Positions 36,289 to 49,191 of a stretch of DNA of 64,000 bases are shown here, piece by piece. The notes under the pieces are model-generated. The model worked only from the letters and a program-made list of their open reading frames with translations. It was not told where the DNA came from and searched no databases. The translations under genes were made by a program, and so were the position numbers. The stretch's first letter is position 1. Each line of letters begins with the position of its first letter. The stretch comes from Comamonas sp. JUb58 (GTDB lineage: Bacteria; Pseudomonadota; Gammaproteobacteria; Burkholderiales; Burkholderiaceae_C), in the NCBI RefSeq assembly GCF_004364775.1, contig NZ_SOAL01000013.1, positions 1-64,000 of the forward strand, given 5' to 3'.

Positions 36289-36580
36289 TCCAGCGCTGAA
36301 AGCGAAAGCGAAACTCCCACTCCAGCGCCGCGCGATCGCCCTGCACCAGCTGCTGGGTGACGATGAAACGGGGCTCATGCAAGGCTGTGAACATGTGTTC
36401 AAAGATGGCGCGGATGTCCGCGATGCCGCGCACCTCGTTGAAGGGATCCTTGAAAAAGGCGTCTGCAGCGTAATAGTCGCCCAGCTGCGCGAGGTTCTCG
36501 GGCGCGAGCGACTCATAGAAGCCCACCAGCCGCTGCACCGCGGCGGCGCTGACATCGGAATCGGAAGGCATCGCAAACAT
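36116..36580 (-). CDS. NTF2/SnoaL-like protein
   Basis: 154 residues, cytoplasmic. The fold is recognisable from FYESLAPENLAQLGDYYAADAFFKDPFNEVRGI near the start and the core strands VTQQLVQGDRAALEWEFRF and LHIDAVGRVAHHRDYWDAA. NTF2-like proteins are small hydrolases, isomerases or binding proteins, so no reaction can be named. Members appear in RpoE-ChrR-type lipid loci elsewhere, but here the gene is downstream of DUF2164, 20 bases away. AGGAG lies 8 bases before ATG 36580. The TAG stop is supplied at the duplication junction. Confidence 0.85.
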   Translation of the reverse strand: MFAMPSDSDVSAAAVQRLVGFYESLAPENLAQLGDYYAADAFFKDPFNEVRGIADIRAIFEHMFTALHEPRFIVTQQLVQGDRAALEWEFRFRFQRWNAQAPQCIYGASLLHIDAVGRVAHHRDYWDAAEELYEKLPAIGVLMRWLRRNASVKR

Positions 36581-36600
36581 CGTGGTGCTCCTGGAGGGGA

Positions 36601-36876
36601 CTAGCCCCGTGATTCTCGCTTGCCGCTGGCCTTGTTCCAATAGCCAAACTCGTCCTCATGGACCTCATAGTCCAGCTCCTGCAGGCGCTCATGCAGGCGG
36701 GCCTGGGCATCGGCCACGCCCTGGTTGTAAAGGCTGGGGCCGATTTCCTTCAAAAAGAAGTCCAGCAGCGCGGCGGCCGTCATATTGCCGATGCGCTCGC
36801 CCTGGGTCTGCTCAAAGTAGCGTTCGATGGATTGGACGGCACGCTCGTGCACGTCCTTTTTCAGTTCAATGGCCAT
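36601..36876 (-). CDS. DUF2164 protein
   Basis: 91 residues, matching the whole DUF2164 family: SIERYFEQTQGERIGNMTAAALLDFF and IGPSLYNQGVADAQARLHERLQELD. The function is unknown; the charge pattern suggests a small soluble, possibly helical protein. The start is ATG 36876, 8 bases after the ABC exporter stop, so it is likely cotranscribed with the exporter and the NTF2-like gene. Confidence 0.88.
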   Translation of the reverse strand: MAIELKKDVHERAVQSIERYFEQTQGERIGNMTAAALLDFFLKEIGPSLYNQGVADAQARLHERLQELDYEVHEDEFGYWNKASGKRESRG

Positions 36877-36884
36877 ATGCAGAT

Positions 36885-40228
<3,344 letters not shown>

Positions 40229-40280
40229 TAGCCAGCGTGCCCGGCTGCGGCTGGGCACTGGCTTCAATATGGCATCTACC

Positions 40281-40305
40281 AAGGACAGCTACGGCTGTCC
40301 TTTTT
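40281..40305 (+). terminator. Intrinsic terminator after the asparaginase gene
   Basis: AAGGACAGC-TACG-GCTGTCCTT and a T-run, 52 bases after the stop. An imperfect GC-rich stem (40233-40262) precedes it. Confidence 0.8.
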
Positions 40306-40385
40306 GCTGTCCGCTGTATCGCTCGCCAGCGGCAGCCAGGGCTGCTGCCAATGTCACAATGGCTGCATTCAGAGGAGCAAAAAAG

Positions 40386-41255
40386 ATGGCGCATGCGTGG
40401 ACCCGAATCAGCTACGAAGGCTTTCCGGCCTGGTGTGCCCAGTGGGCCGATGGCTCGTCGGCTGTGGTGGCGGAGCAGGGCGCGCAGCTGCTGTCCTGGA
40501 AGACCGCTGATGGCCGCGAGCACCTCTACCTGAGCCCCGCCAGCCAGCGCGATGGCCAGGCTGCCATTCGCGGCGGCGTGCCGGTCTGCTTTCCGCAGTT
40601 CAATGTGCGCGGGCCTTTGCCCAAGCATGGCATTGCGCGCAACCTGCCCTGGCAGATGCTGGAGGCCGATGAGGGCGGTATCGTCATGCAGCTGAGGGAC
40701 AGCGAGGCCACGCGGGCCTTCTGGCCCCATGCCTTCGATGCCCGGCTGCATATTGCCGTGCAGGCGGGCAGCCTGTCGATTCGCCTCGATGTACAGAACA
40801 CCGACCAGGTACCTTGGTCGATGACCTGCGCGCTGCACAGCTACCTGCAGGTGGACGATGTGGCGCAAACCCGCTTGTCCGGCCTCCAGGGCCTGGCCTG
40901 CTGGGATGCACTGGCCGATACCCGCTTTGTGCAACCGCCCGGCGATGTGGGCTTTGCCGCGACCACCGAGCCGGGCTTTGACCGGGTGTTCTCCACACCG
41001 GGTGCAGCGGGCAAGGTGCTGCAGCTTGAGCAGCCCGATCTGCCAGATGGTCGTCGGATGGAGATTGTCCACAGCAGTACGGCCAGCGAGATCGTGGTCT
41101 GGAACCCGGGCCTGCAGCTGAGCCACAGCTTGGCCGATATGCCCGATGACGGCTGGCGCCAGATGCTCTGCGTGGAGGCTGCGAGCATCGACGCGCCGGT
41201 GCAGCTGGCGCCGGGCCAGCAATGGTCGATCAGCCAGACCTTGACCCTGACCTGA
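40386..41255 (+). CDS. D-hexose-6-phosphate mutarotase, YeaD-like
   Basis: 289 residues. Galactose mutarotase-like fold that interconverts anomers of hexose 6-phosphates. Family marks are IRGGVPVCFPQFN, GPLPKHGIARNLPW (with the catalytic-site His) and the later ALHSYLQVDD. Start is ATG 40386, 8 bases after AGGAG; the longer frame from 40269 overlaps the terminator. Single gene; no link to the surrounding glycan clusters is evident. Confidence 0.9.
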   Translation: MAHAWTRISYEGFPAWCAQWADGSSAVVAEQGAQLLSWKTADGREHLYLSPASQRDGQAAIRGGVPVCFPQFNVRGPLPKHGIARNLPWQMLEADEGGIVMQLRDSEATRAFWPHAFDARLHIAVQAGSLSIRLDVQNTDQVPWSMTCALHSYLQVDDVAQTRLSGLQGLACWDALADTRFVQPPGDVGFAATTEPGFDRVFSTPGAAGKVLQLEQPDLPDGRRMEIVHSSTASEIVVWNPGLQLSHSLADMPDDGWRQMLCVEAASIDAPVQLAPGQQWSISQTLTLT

Positions 41256-41389
41256 GACTTGGCCAGCTAGCTGGAAACACAAGCCCTGTTGCGGAATTGT
41301 GGGCGGCCACGACCGCAGGCCAGGGGAAAACCCGATAATGGCGGCCTTGTCATTGTCGGCATGGCGCTTGCGGCCATGCTTTTTTGTTT

Positions 41390-42886
41390 ATGCCGGGTTC
41401 TGGGTCTCCATCTTCTTCCGCGCCAGTCAATGAACTGCGCCGTGATCTCAAGGCACGCCATTTGTCGATGATCGCCATTGGTGGCTCCATCGGCACGGGG
41501 CTGTTTGTGGCATCGGGTGCCACCATTGCACAGGCGGGCCCCGGCGGCGCGCTGCTGGCCTATGGCGTCATCGGCCTGATGGTCTACTTTCTGATGACCA
41601 GCCTGGGCGAGCTGGCGGCCTTCATGCCGGTGTCGGGCTCGTTCGCCACCTATGGCGCGCGCTATGTGGACGAGGGCTTTGGCTTCGCGCTGGGCTGGAA
41701 CTACTGGTACAACTGGGCGATCACGATTGCGGTCGACCTGGTGGCCTCGCAGCTGGTGATGGCCTACTGGTTCCCCGATGTGCCGGGCTACTGGTGGAGC
41801 GCGCTGTTCCTGCTGCTGATGGTGGCCCTCAATGCCATCTCGGTGCGCGGCTTTGGCGAGGCCGAGTACTGGTTTGCCGCGATCAAGGTGACGACGGTGC
41901 TGGTCTTCATTGCGCTGGGTGTGTCGATGATTTTTGGCATCCTGAAGGGCGGGCCCACTGACGGTGTCTGGGGTGCCATCGCCAACTGGCAGGTGGCCGA
42001 TGCGCCCTTTGCCGGTGGCTTTGCGGCCTTGATCGGTGTGGCGATGATCGTGGGCTTTTCCTTCCAGGGCACCGAGCTGATCGGCATTGCGGCAGCTGAA
42101 TCCGAGAACCCCGCGAAGAACATTCCGCGCGCGGTGCGCCAGGTGTTCTGGCGCATCCTGCTGTTCTATGTGCTGGCGATTGCGGTGATCGGCTCGCTGG
42201 TCAGCTACACCGACCCGCACCTGCTGCGCAATGACATCGGCGATATCAGCGTGAGCCCCTTCACCCTGGTGTTCCAGAAGGCGGGCCTGCTGTCGGCCGC
42301 CGTCATCATGAATGCCGTGGTGCTGACCTCGGTGCTGTCGGCCGGTAACTCGGGCATGTATGCCTCCACTCGCATGCTCTACACCCTGGCCTGCCAGGGC
42401 ATGGCACCGCGCATTTTTGGCCGCCTCTCGCGCCATGGCGTGCCGGTGATGGCCTTGCTGGCGACCACGGTGATGGCCGGGCTGTGCTTTTTCAGCTTTT
42501 TGTTCAGCCCGCAGACGGTCTACCTCTGGCTGCTCAACCTCTCGGGCATGACGGGTTTCATTGCCTGGCTGGGCATTGCCATCAGCCACTACCGCTTCCG
42601 CAAGGGCTTTGTGGCACAGGGCCATGATGTGTCGCAGCTGCCCTATGTCTCGCCCTGGTTCCCCTTCGGCCCCATCTTTGCGTTTGTGCTCTGCCTGGTC
42701 ATCACCCTGGGCCAGAACTACGAGGCCTTCCTGAAGGACCACATCGACTGGGGCGGCGTGGTTGCCACCTATATCGGCCTGCCGGTGTTCCTGCTGATCT
42801 GGTGGGGCTACCGTTTGGCCAAAGGCAGCCGCACCGTGGCCTACGCCGATATGCGCTTTGACGGCCAGGTGCTGGGCGACAAATAA
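41390..42886 (+). CDS. Amino-acid permease, LysP-type (AAT family)
   Basis: 498 residues, about 12 membrane helices. The N-terminal signature LKARHLSMIAIGGSIGTGLF (about 20-39) belongs to the amino acid transporter (APC/AAT) family, and length and C-terminal part resemble lysine-specific permeases. A basic amino acid is likely, but specificity is inference. The ATG at 41390 has no obvious ribosome-binding site; the frame could also use TTG 41384. The upstream ATGs at 41361 and 41376 are out of frame. Followed by a strong terminator. Confidence 0.85.
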   Translation: MPGSGSPSSSAPVNELRRDLKARHLSMIAIGGSIGTGLFVASGATIAQAGPGGALLAYGVIGLMVYFLMTSLGELAAFMPVSGSFATYGARYVDEGFGFALGWNYWYNWAITIAVDLVASQLVMAYWFPDVPGYWWSALFLLLMVALNAISVRGFGEAEYWFAAIKVTTVLVFIALGVSMIFGILKGGPTDGVWGAIANWQVADAPFAGGFAALIGVAMIVGFSFQGTELIGIAAAESENPAKNIPRAVRQVFWRILLFYVLAIAVIGSLVSYTDPHLLRNDIGDISVSPFTLVFQKAGLLSAAVIMNAVVLTSVLSAGNSGMYASTRMLYTLACQGMAPRIFGRLSRHGVPVMALLATTVMAGLCFFSFLFSPQTVYLWLLNLSGMTGFIAWLGIAISHYRFRKGFVAQGHDVSQLPYVSPWFPFGPIFAFVLCLVITLGQNYEAFLKDHIDWGGVVATYIGLPVFLLIWWGYRLAKGSRTVAYADMRFDGQVLGDK

Positions 42887-42921
42887 GTGGGGTGCGGGTT
42901 GCGATGGCAGCCTCCTGCAGC

Positions 42922-42952
42922 AAAAAAGCGAGTCCTGGGACTCGCTTTTTTT
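42922..42952. terminator. Bidirectional intrinsic terminator
   Basis: AAAAAAGCGAGTCC-TG-GGACTCGCTTTTTTT between the permease gene and ugd, which are convergent. It is very similar to the terminator at 49125-49155, with a compensating base-pair change. Confidence 0.92.
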
Positions 42953-42972
42953 ATGGCTGACCCGCAAGCGCC

Positions 42973-44313
42973 TTATTCGCTGCGCGGCACCGGCTGACGG
43001 CCGATGGACACATAGCCCAGGCCATGACCGGCGACCAAGGCCGGGTCATAGAGGTTGCGGCCATCAAAAATCATGCGGTCGCGCAGGCTCTGGGCCAGCT
43101 GGCCAAAATCGGGCGCGCGGAAGATCTGCCACTCGGTGACGATGGCCAGGCAGTCGGCGCCCTGCAAGGTGGCCTCGGGGTCGGCGGCCAGCACCAGATC
43201 GCTGCGCTCGCCATAGATGCGTTGGGCTTCCTGCATCGCGACGGGGTCATAGGCCTGCACGCGGGCGCCTGCGGCCCACAGCGATTCCAGCAGGTTGCGG
43301 CTGGGCGCCTCGCGCATGTCATCGGTGTTGGGCTTGAAGGCCAGGCCCCAGAGCGCAATCGTCTTGCCCTGCAGCTGGCCGCCATAGAAGGCGCTGATGC
43401 GCTCGAACAGCACGTTGCGCTGGGCTTCATTGCGGGCTTCGACGGCATTGAGCAGCAAGGGGTCGAAGCCGATTTCCTCGGCGGTGCGCACCAGGGCCTT
43501 CACATCCTTGGGAAAGCAGCTGCCGCCATAGCCCACACCGGGGTAGATGAAGTGGTAGCCAATGCGCGGATCGCTGCCAATGCCGCGGCGCACCGCTTCC
43601 ACATTGGCGCCCAGGCGCTCGGCCAGGTTGGCGATCTCGTTCATGAAGCTGATCTTGGTGGCCAGCATGGCGTTGGCGGCGTACTTGGTCAGCTCGGCGC
43701 TGCGCACATCCATCACCACGATCTTGTCGTGGTTGCGGTTGAAGGGCGCATACAGCTCGCGCAGCCGCGCCTCTGACGTGGGGTTGCTGGTGCCGATGAT
43801 GATGCGGTCGGGTCGCTGGCAGTCTGCCACGGCCGCGCCTTCCTTGAGGAATTCCGGGTTGGAGACCACATCGAAGCCATAGCTGGCGCCGCGTGCGGCC
43901 AGGCCCTCGGCGATCACCGCGCGCACCTTGTCGGCCGTGCCCACCGGCACGGTGGATTTGTTGATGACGATGCGCGGGCCATTCATGTGCTGGGCAATGG
44001 TGCGGGCCACGGCCAGCACGTACTGCAGGTCGGCGCTGCCGTCCTCATCGGGGGGCGTGCCCACGGCCAGGAAGATCACCTCGCTGTAGCTGACGCCCAG
44101 CGCTGCATCGGTGGTAAAGCGCAGCCGGCCATTGGCATGGTTGCTGGTGACGAGCTTGTCCAGGCCCGGTTCATGGATGGGGATCTGGCCGGCCTGCAGT
44201 GCAGCGACCTTGGCCGCATCCACATCGACACAGAGCACCTGGTGGCCGACATCGGCCAGCACGGCACCTTGAACAAGACCGACATAGCCGGTTCCAAAAA
44301 CAGTGACTTTCAT
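42973..44313 (-). CDS. ugd: UDP-glucose 6-dehydrogenase
   Basis: 446 residues. Oxidises UDP-glucose to UDP-glucuronate, the precursor for acidic surface sugars. Rossmann motif [12 protein letters not shown] (5-16), the catalytic cysteine in [14 protein letters not shown] (C about 264) and the second nucleotide-binding motif [22 protein letters not shown] are all intact. Its ATG (44311-44313) overlaps the epimerase stop by 4 bases, so the two are translated together. Likely feeds the epimerase encoded just upstream. Confidence 0.95.
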   Translation of the reverse strand: MKVTVFGTGYVGLVQGAVLADVGHQVLCVDVDAAKVAALQAGQIPIHEPGLDKLVTSNHANGRLRFTTDAALGVSYSEVIFLAVGTPPDEDGSADLQYVLAVARTIAQHMNGPRIVINKSTVPVGTADKVRAVIAEGLAARGASYGFDVVSNPEFLKEGAAVADCQRPDRIIIGTSNPTSEARLRELYAPFNRNHDKIVVMDVRSAELTKYAANAMLATKISFMNEIANLAERLGANVEAVRRGIGSDPRIGYHFIYPGVGYGGSCFPKDVKALVRTAEEIGFDPLLLNAVEARNEAQRNVLFERISAFYGGQLQGKTIALWGLAFKPNTDDMREAPSRNLLESLWAAGARVQAYDPVAMQEAQRIYGERSDLVLAADPEATLQGADCLAIVTEWQIFRAPDFGQLAQSLRDRMIFDGRNLYDPALVAGHGLGYVSIGRQPVPRSE

Positions 44314-45320
44314 ACGCGGTAGAACGAGCGGTACCAGTCGACAAAGCGCTGGATTCCGTCTGTGACAGTGAAAGAAGGGGCGAACTGCACCCAGGCCTGC
44401 AAGGCCCGGGTGTCGGCCGAGGTGCTGTGCATGTCGCCCGGCTGGATGGGCAGCATGCGCTTATGGGCCTGCATGCCCAGCGCGGATTCCAGCGCGGCGA
44501 TGTAGTCCATCAGCACGGTGGGCTGGCGGTTGCCGATGTTGAAGATGCGGTAGGGCGCGGTGCTGGTGCCCGGGTTGGGCTGCAGAGGGTCATAGCTGGC
44601 ATCGGGCGTGGCGGGTTTGTCCAGCACACGCAGAATGCCTTCGACGATGTCGTCGATGAAGGTGAAATCGCGCACCAGCTGGCCGTTGCCGTAGACGTCG
44701 ATGGTTTCGCCCGCCAGGATGGCCTTGGTGAACTTGAACAAGGCCATGTCCGGCCGGCCCCAGGGCCCGTAGACCGTGAAAAAGCGCAGTCCGGTGGTGG
44801 GCATCTGGTAGAGGTGCGAGTAGGTGTGCGCCATCAGCTCGTTGGCCTTCTTGGTGGCTGCGTAGTAGCTGATCGGGTGGTCGACGGCATCGCTCTCGGC
44901 ATAAGGCATCTTGGCATTGCCGCCGTAGACGCTGGAGCTGCTGGCATAGACCAGGTGCGCGACCTGGTGCTTGCGGCAGCCCTGCAACACATGGCCAAAG
45001 CCCAGCAGGTTCGAATCCGTGTAGTCGTCGGGCTGGTCGATGGAGTAGCGCACCCCGGCCTGGGCGGCCAGGTGCAGCACGCGCTGGGGTTGCACCTCAT
45101 CAAACAGTGCGGCCATGCCGGCGCGGTCGGCCAGATCGAGCTGGATGAAGCGGAAGTGGGGATGGCTTTGCAGCTGCGCGAGCCGGGCCTGCTTGAGCGC
45201 GACATCGTAGTAGCTGTTGAGGTTGTCGATGCCGACAACGGGCAGGCCACGCTCCAACAGGCGCAAGGCGCAGTGCATGCCGATAAAGCCGGCAGCGCCG
45301 GTGACGAGAACAGGTTTCAT
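44310..45320 (-). CDS. NAD-dependent epimerase, UDP-glucuronate 4-epimerase type
   Basis: 336 residues. [18 protein letters not shown] (7-24) binds NAD, and [21 protein letters not shown] holds the catalytic Y-x3-K. The run [14 protein letters not shown] and GNRQPT match UDP-glucuronate 4-epimerases (GalA-type) better than GalE. With the adjacent ugd it would provide UDP-galacturonate. The ATG is 45320; the ORF's longer extension to 45449 belongs to the next gene's end. ATGA overlaps link it to both neighbours. Confidence 0.9.
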   Translation of the reverse strand: MKPVLVTGAAGFIGMHCALRLLERGLPVVGIDNLNSYYDVALKQARLAQLQSHPHFRFIQLDLADRAGMAALFDEVQPQRVLHLAAQAGVRYSIDQPDDYTDSNLLGFGHVLQGCRKHQVAHLVYASSSSVYGGNAKMPYAESDAVDHPISYYAATKKANELMAHTYSHLYQMPTTGLRFFTVYGPWGRPDMALFKFTKAILAGETIDVYGNGQLVRDFTFIDDIVEGILRVLDKPATPDASYDPLQPNPGTSTAPYRIFNIGNRQPTVLMDYIAALESALGMQAHKRMLPIQPGDMHSTSADTRALQAWVQFAPSFTVTDGIQRFVDWYRSFYRV

Positions 45321-46864
45321 GGTGAGATGGGTGCGGGCAGCCACACAAACTGGTAGTGCATGGGCGGTGTGCTGGCACGCATATGGGAAAACGGAAGGGT
45401 CAGATCTTGGATGGCAGTGCTGGGCGCCGTGGCCAGCACCGCCTCCCACCAGGCGGGCGTGGCCTTGTCCATGCGGGCAATGTACAGCAGGCCGCTGCCG
45501 CTTTGCGCGGCCTTGGCGCGGGCCTGAGCGAGGCAGTCGGCCATGCGGCCAAACTCGGCCGTGCAGGCCGTGGCATAGGCCTGGGGATTGCGCGAGCGCA
45601 GCATGGCGGCGACCATGTTGTCCGAGCCGACGATGACGCCTTTGCCGTCATAGCCCGCAGCCGCCAGCGCGGCGCTCAGCTGCGCGACGGGGTGGTTGAG
45701 TTCGTCGGGATCCTTGCGCAGGTTGGACTGCCAGGGGCGTACCGTCGCCAGGGTCAGGAAAATCAGCGCAAACACCAGCACCGTGGTGGTGTAGCCCCGG
45801 CCCACGCCATCGGCCAGCAGGCGCGGGCGCCAGACATACAGCGCCAGCGGCGCCACGGCCGTCAGCGGCAGCACCCAGCGCTGCTTGAAGCTGCTGACAT
45901 CGCCCACCAGCACCATGCCCACCAGGATCGCAAACACCAGCGCCAGGTAGCGCCACAGCAGCGGCCAGGCCCAGATGCGCCATTCCGGCAGGGCTGCATC
46001 TGCGGCAGGGGATGGTGCCGCATCGGCTTTCCACAAACGGCTGCGGTAGCTGGCCAGGCTGACCAGCAGCCACAGCCCCAGGGTGGAGAACACGGCATTG
46101 GCCAGCGCGCCCAGGCCCTTGAGGTGGGAGACCTGGGTGGAGATGTCCATCTTGTTGATGGTCTCGGTGGTGGCCTCACGCCAGTGGTGCAGCAGCCAGT
46201 AGCCGTGTGGCGCAAAGATCAGCAGGCCAATCAGCGGCGCCAGCCACCAGCCCCGGCCCAGCAGCGCCCGGCGCACCTGGGGCACGCTGAAGGCGGCCAC
46301 GGCAAACACGCCGATCAGCATCGCAAAGCTGTACTTGGCCAGCATGCCCACGCCGCAGAAGATGCCCAGGCCGACAAAGTTGATCAGCGCTGGCGCGCGC
46401 ACCTGGCGCAAGGCCATCCACCAGGCGCCAAAGGTCATCGCGGTGACGAGGATGGTGTGGGTCTGGTCGCGCACGCTGTCCCAGCCAAAGGGCAGCATCA
46501 GCAGCAGGCCACCGGCGACCCAGAAGGCGCCCTTGGCCGGCAGCAGCGCGCGGCCGGTTTGCCAGGCCAGCACATAGGAGAGCACGATCAGGCTGTGCTT
46601 GACCAGCGACAGCGACAGCACCGTGGGCCCCAGCAGCTGGCCCACCAGCCATTGCAACCAGCTATAGGCGGGCGGCTGGGCGCCGTAGCCCAGCAGGAAC
46701 TGCTGGGACCAGAGGATTTGTTCGGACTCGTCCCATTTCATGCCGTCCGAGATGGCCACCCGCGAGATGACATGCGCACAGGCCAGCAGCAGCACCCAGG
46801 CCAGAGGGTGGCGGTAGAGCTGGGACTGCCAATCTTTGGCGGTGGAGGGGGACGCAGAGGTCAT
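45317..46864 (-). CDS. GT39/ArnT-like membrane glycosyltransferase
   Basis: 515 residues with about 11 membrane helices. GT-C fold transferases use a polyprenyl-phosphate sugar on the periplasmic side; an acidic pair in the first outer loop (GMKWDESEQILW, about 40-52) is the family's catalytic feature. Sequence resembles ArnT and the PMT_2 group. Given the coupled ugd and epimerase, it may attach glucuronate or galacturonate to lipid A or a core sugar, as Rgt proteins do in rhizobia, an inference. Start is ATG 46864. First gene of this minus-strand operon. Confidence 0.88.
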   Translation of the reverse strand: MTSASPSTAKDWQSQLYRHPLAWVLLLACAHVISRVAISDGMKWDESEQILWSQQFLLGYGAQPPAYSWLQWLVGQLLGPTVLSLSLVKHSLIVLSYVLAWQTGRALLPAKGAFWVAGGLLLMLPFGWDSVRDQTHTILVTAMTFGAWWMALRQVRAPALINFVGLGIFCGVGMLAKYSFAMLIGVFAVAAFSVPQVRRALLGRGWWLAPLIGLLIFAPHGYWLLHHWREATTETINKMDISTQVSHLKGLGALANAVFSTLGLWLLVSLASYRSRLWKADAAPSPAADAALPEWRIWAWPLLWRYLALVFAILVGMVLVGDVSSFKQRWVLPLTAVAPLALYVWRPRLLADGVGRGYTTTVLVFALIFLTLATVRPWQSNLRKDPDELNHPVAQLSAALAAAGYDGKGVIVGSDNMVAAMLRSRNPQAYATACTAEFGRMADCLAQARAKAAQSGSGLLYIARMDKATPAWWEAVLATAPSTAIQDLTLPFSHMRASTPPMHYQFVWLPAPISP

Positions 46865-47084
46865 GGCAGAAACACGAAATGCTGGTGCATACAGGGCCCG
46901 CAGCCCCAAGGCGCGGCACCAGCCTGTCGCATCAGCAGCAGAGGAAAGAGCGGATCAGGTAGTATAGGCGACCGCTGTTTTACCAATGCCAGAAGAGTCG
47001 CCCACCCCGGTTGGGCTGCGCCGCATACCGTTTTCGGTCCCGGTTCAGCCATCCCTTGGAGCGGCTTTTTGCAATGTGCCCCTT

Positions 47085-48128
47085 ATGTCCCCTGCTGTTT
47101 CCATCGTCGTCCCCATCTACAACGAGTTCGACAATCTGATCGCCCTGGTCGACCGGATTGACGCGGCCATGCGCTCGCAGCCGCTGAGCTATGAGCTGAT
47201 TGCCGTCGACGATGGCTCCAAGGACGACAGCGCCAAACGCCTGCTGGAGCTGGCTGCCACGCGCCCCTGGCTGCGCCCGGTGATCTTGGCGCGCAACTAT
47301 GGCCAGTCCAGCGCGCTGCAGGCCGGTTTTGACCGGGTGCAGGGCCGCTATGTGGTGACCCTGGATGCCGACCTGCAAAACGAGCCCGACGACATTCCCC
47401 TGCTGCTCAACCGCCTGGAGACCGACCCGAGCGTCGATATGGTTTCCGGCTGGCGCAAGGACCGCCAGGATGCTGCGATCTCGCGCAAGCTGCCGTCCAA
47501 GATTGCCAACCGTTTGATCTCCAACGCCACCGGCGTGCAACTGCACGACTATGGCTGCGCGCTCAAGGCCTACCGCCGCCACATCATCGACCGCGTGCAC
47601 CTCTATGGCGAGCTGCACCGCTTCATCCCGTCGCTGGCGCGCGATGCCGGTGCCCGCATCACCGAAGTGCCGGTGCGCCACCACGCCCGCACGGCGGGTG
47701 TCTCCAAGTACGGCATTGACCGCACCTTCCGCGTGATTCTGGATTTGATCCTGATGGTCTTCCTGATGCGCTACCGCCAGCGCCCGCTGCATGCCTTTGG
47801 CGGCCTGGGCCTGTGGCTGGCCACACCGGGCTTTCTGATCCTGGCCTATCTGTTCATCGTCAAGCTGATGGGCGAGAGCATTGGCGGCCGACCCTTGCTG
47901 ATCATTGGCGTGATGCTGGTGCTGATGGGCATGACCTTTGTCGCCGCCGGCCTGATCGGTGAGCTGCTGACCCGCATCTACTATGAGTCGGGCGGTGGCC
48001 GCCAGTACTATGCGGACGACTATGTGATTGACGAGACCGGCGAGGCCCCCCGCATGGTGCGCCTGGACACCTATGCCTATGCCGCGCGCGCGCAAGCTGT
48101 TCAGTCCGCTGCCGCCCCCAGTCTTTAA
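47085..48128 (+). CDS. GT2 polyprenyl-phosphate glycosyltransferase, GtrB/ArnC-like
   Basis: 347 residues. Transfers a sugar to undecaprenyl phosphate on the cytoplasmic face. The GT-A domain starts VSIVVPIYNEFDNL and contains VDDGSKDDSA and the catalytic VTLDADLQNEPDDI. Two C-terminal membrane helices follow (about 240-265 and 278-305), the usual plan of GtrB/ArnC enzymes. I prefer ATG 47085 (MSPAVS); the frame is open to 46986 but the added 33 residues look non-coding, and neither start has a strong ribosome-binding site. Divergent from the GT39 gene and likely paired with it. Confidence 0.88.
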   Translation: MSPAVSIVVPIYNEFDNLIALVDRIDAAMRSQPLSYELIAVDDGSKDDSAKRLLELAATRPWLRPVILARNYGQSSALQAGFDRVQGRYVVTLDADLQNEPDDIPLLLNRLETDPSVDMVSGWRKDRQDAAISRKLPSKIANRLISNATGVQLHDYGCALKAYRRHIIDRVHLYGELHRFIPSLARDAGARITEVPVRHHARTAGVSKYGIDRTFRVILDLILMVFLMRYRQRPLHAFGGLGLWLATPGFLILAYLFIVKLMGESIGGRPLLIIGVMLVLMGMTFVAAGLIGELLTRIYYESGGGRQYYADDYVIDETGEAPRMVRLDTYAYAARAQAVQSAAAPSL

Positions 48129-48140
48129 GCGCCCCCTGGT

Positions 48141-49094
48141 GTGAACCGTACACAAAAAGCCTGCATCAAGGCCTTGTGTGGCGCCGCTTTGCTGGGCGCC
48201 GTCGCGTATTTTGCCGACCCTGCGGCCCTTTGGGACCGGCTGCGTGCGGCCGATGGGCGCTGGCTGTTGGCGGGGCTGGCAGCCGCCATCGCGTCGAACG
48301 TGGTGTCTGCCTGGCGCTGGCGGGCGCTCGCGCAGTGGCTGGGCGCGCCGATGCGCTGGCTCGATGCGCTGCGCTGGTATTTCCAGGCCATTGGCCTGAA
48401 TGCCTTGCTGCCCGGCGCCGTGGTGGGCGGCGATGTCTACCGCGCCGTGGTGCTGCAGCGCAGCGGCCAGGGCAAGGCCGCTGCCTCGCTGTCGGTGCTG
48501 CTGGACCGCTTCAGCGGCCTGTGGATGCTCTGCGCCATTGGCGCCATCGGCGCGGCGCTGTCCGCCAGCGCCTTGGCGCCTGTGTTGCGTATTTCTCCAG
48601 GTGCACTGCAGGTTTTGATGCTGCTGGGCACCATCGTCTGGATCGCTTTGCCCTGGCTGCTGCTGTGGTGGTTGGGCCAGCGACAGGCGGCCAGCCTGCC
48701 GGGCTGGTTGCAGCCCTTGCTGCAGGCCGCTGCGCGGCCGGACTTCAACCGCCAGATGCTTATACAAGCGGTTTCTTCTGCACTGGTGCAGCTGCTGTCC
48801 GCCGCAGCGCTGGCGCTGGGTGGGCTGGCGCTGGGTATCCATCTGGACCTGGCCGCCTGGGCGTTTGCGATGGCCCCCATTTTTCTGATGGCGGCCTTGC
48901 CGGTCAGCGTGGGCGGCTGGGGCACGCGTGAAGCGGCCAGTGCCGCGGCCTTGGCGCCCTTTGGTGTGCCAGCGGCCTTGGCGGTGGGCGTGGGGCTGAT
49001 TTATGGCGTGTATGCGCTGGTGCAGGGGGCGCTGGGTGCCATTGCCTTTGGCCTGCCCAGCCGGCGCGAGCGCGAGGCGGATGCAGCCTCCTGA
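48141..49094 (+). CDS. Flippase-like membrane protein, YbhN/LPG-synthase TM family
   Basis: 317 residues, about eight membrane helices. The family signature is visible in NVVSAWRWRALAQWLG, YFQAIGLNALLPGAVVGGDVYR and PVSVGGWGTREAA. Some members flip or modify lipids; here, 12 bases after a polyprenyl-phosphate glycosyltransferase, it could flip the lipid-linked sugar to the periplasm for the GT39 enzyme. The start is GTG 48141; no clear ribosome-binding site, so it may depend on coupling. Confidence 0.82.
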   Translation: MNRTQKACIKALCGAALLGAVAYFADPAALWDRLRAADGRWLLAGLAAAIASNVVSAWRWRALAQWLGAPMRWLDALRWYFQAIGLNALLPGAVVGGDVYRAVVLQRSGQGKAAASLSVLLDRFSGLWMLCAIGAIGAALSASALAPVLRISPGALQVLMLLGTIVWIALPWLLLWWLGQRQAASLPGWLQPLLQAAARPDFNRQMLIQAVSSALVQLLSAAALALGGLALGIHLDLAAWAFAMAPIFLMAALPVSVGGWGTREAASAAALAPFGVPAALAVGVGLIYGVYALVQGALGAIAFGLPSRREREADAAS

Positions 49095-49124
49095 ATCTGG
49101 CGCGGCCTGATGGTAGTGCCCAAG

Positions 49125-49155
49125 AAAAAAGCAAGTCCGCAGACTTGCTTTTTTT
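49125..49155. terminator. Bidirectional intrinsic terminator
   Basis: AAAAAAGCAAGTC-CGCA-GACTTGCTTTTTTT between the flippase-like gene and the convergent dehydrogenase gene. Confidence 0.92.
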
Positions 49156-49191
49156 GTGTCCAAGGCCTGCGCACAGGCCCTTGGGCAGTTT

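Noticed and set aside
35943..36320. 125-residue ORF across the duplicated segment
   Set aside because: Only its last 35 or so residues are in the NTF2 frame; the rest is out of frame with the intact gene, so it is an artefact of duplication.
41267..42967. 566-residue ORF antisense to the LysP-like gene
   Set aside because: Shadow of the permease gene; no family features.
45356..47161. 601-residue plus-strand ORF across the GT39 gene
   Set aside because: Antisense shadow of the GT39 gene; no domain and high His/Gln/Gly content.
46980..49163. 727-residue antisense ORF across the GT2 and flippase genes
   Set aside because: Shadow of two well-supported genes; composition is His/Gln-rich and not protein-like.
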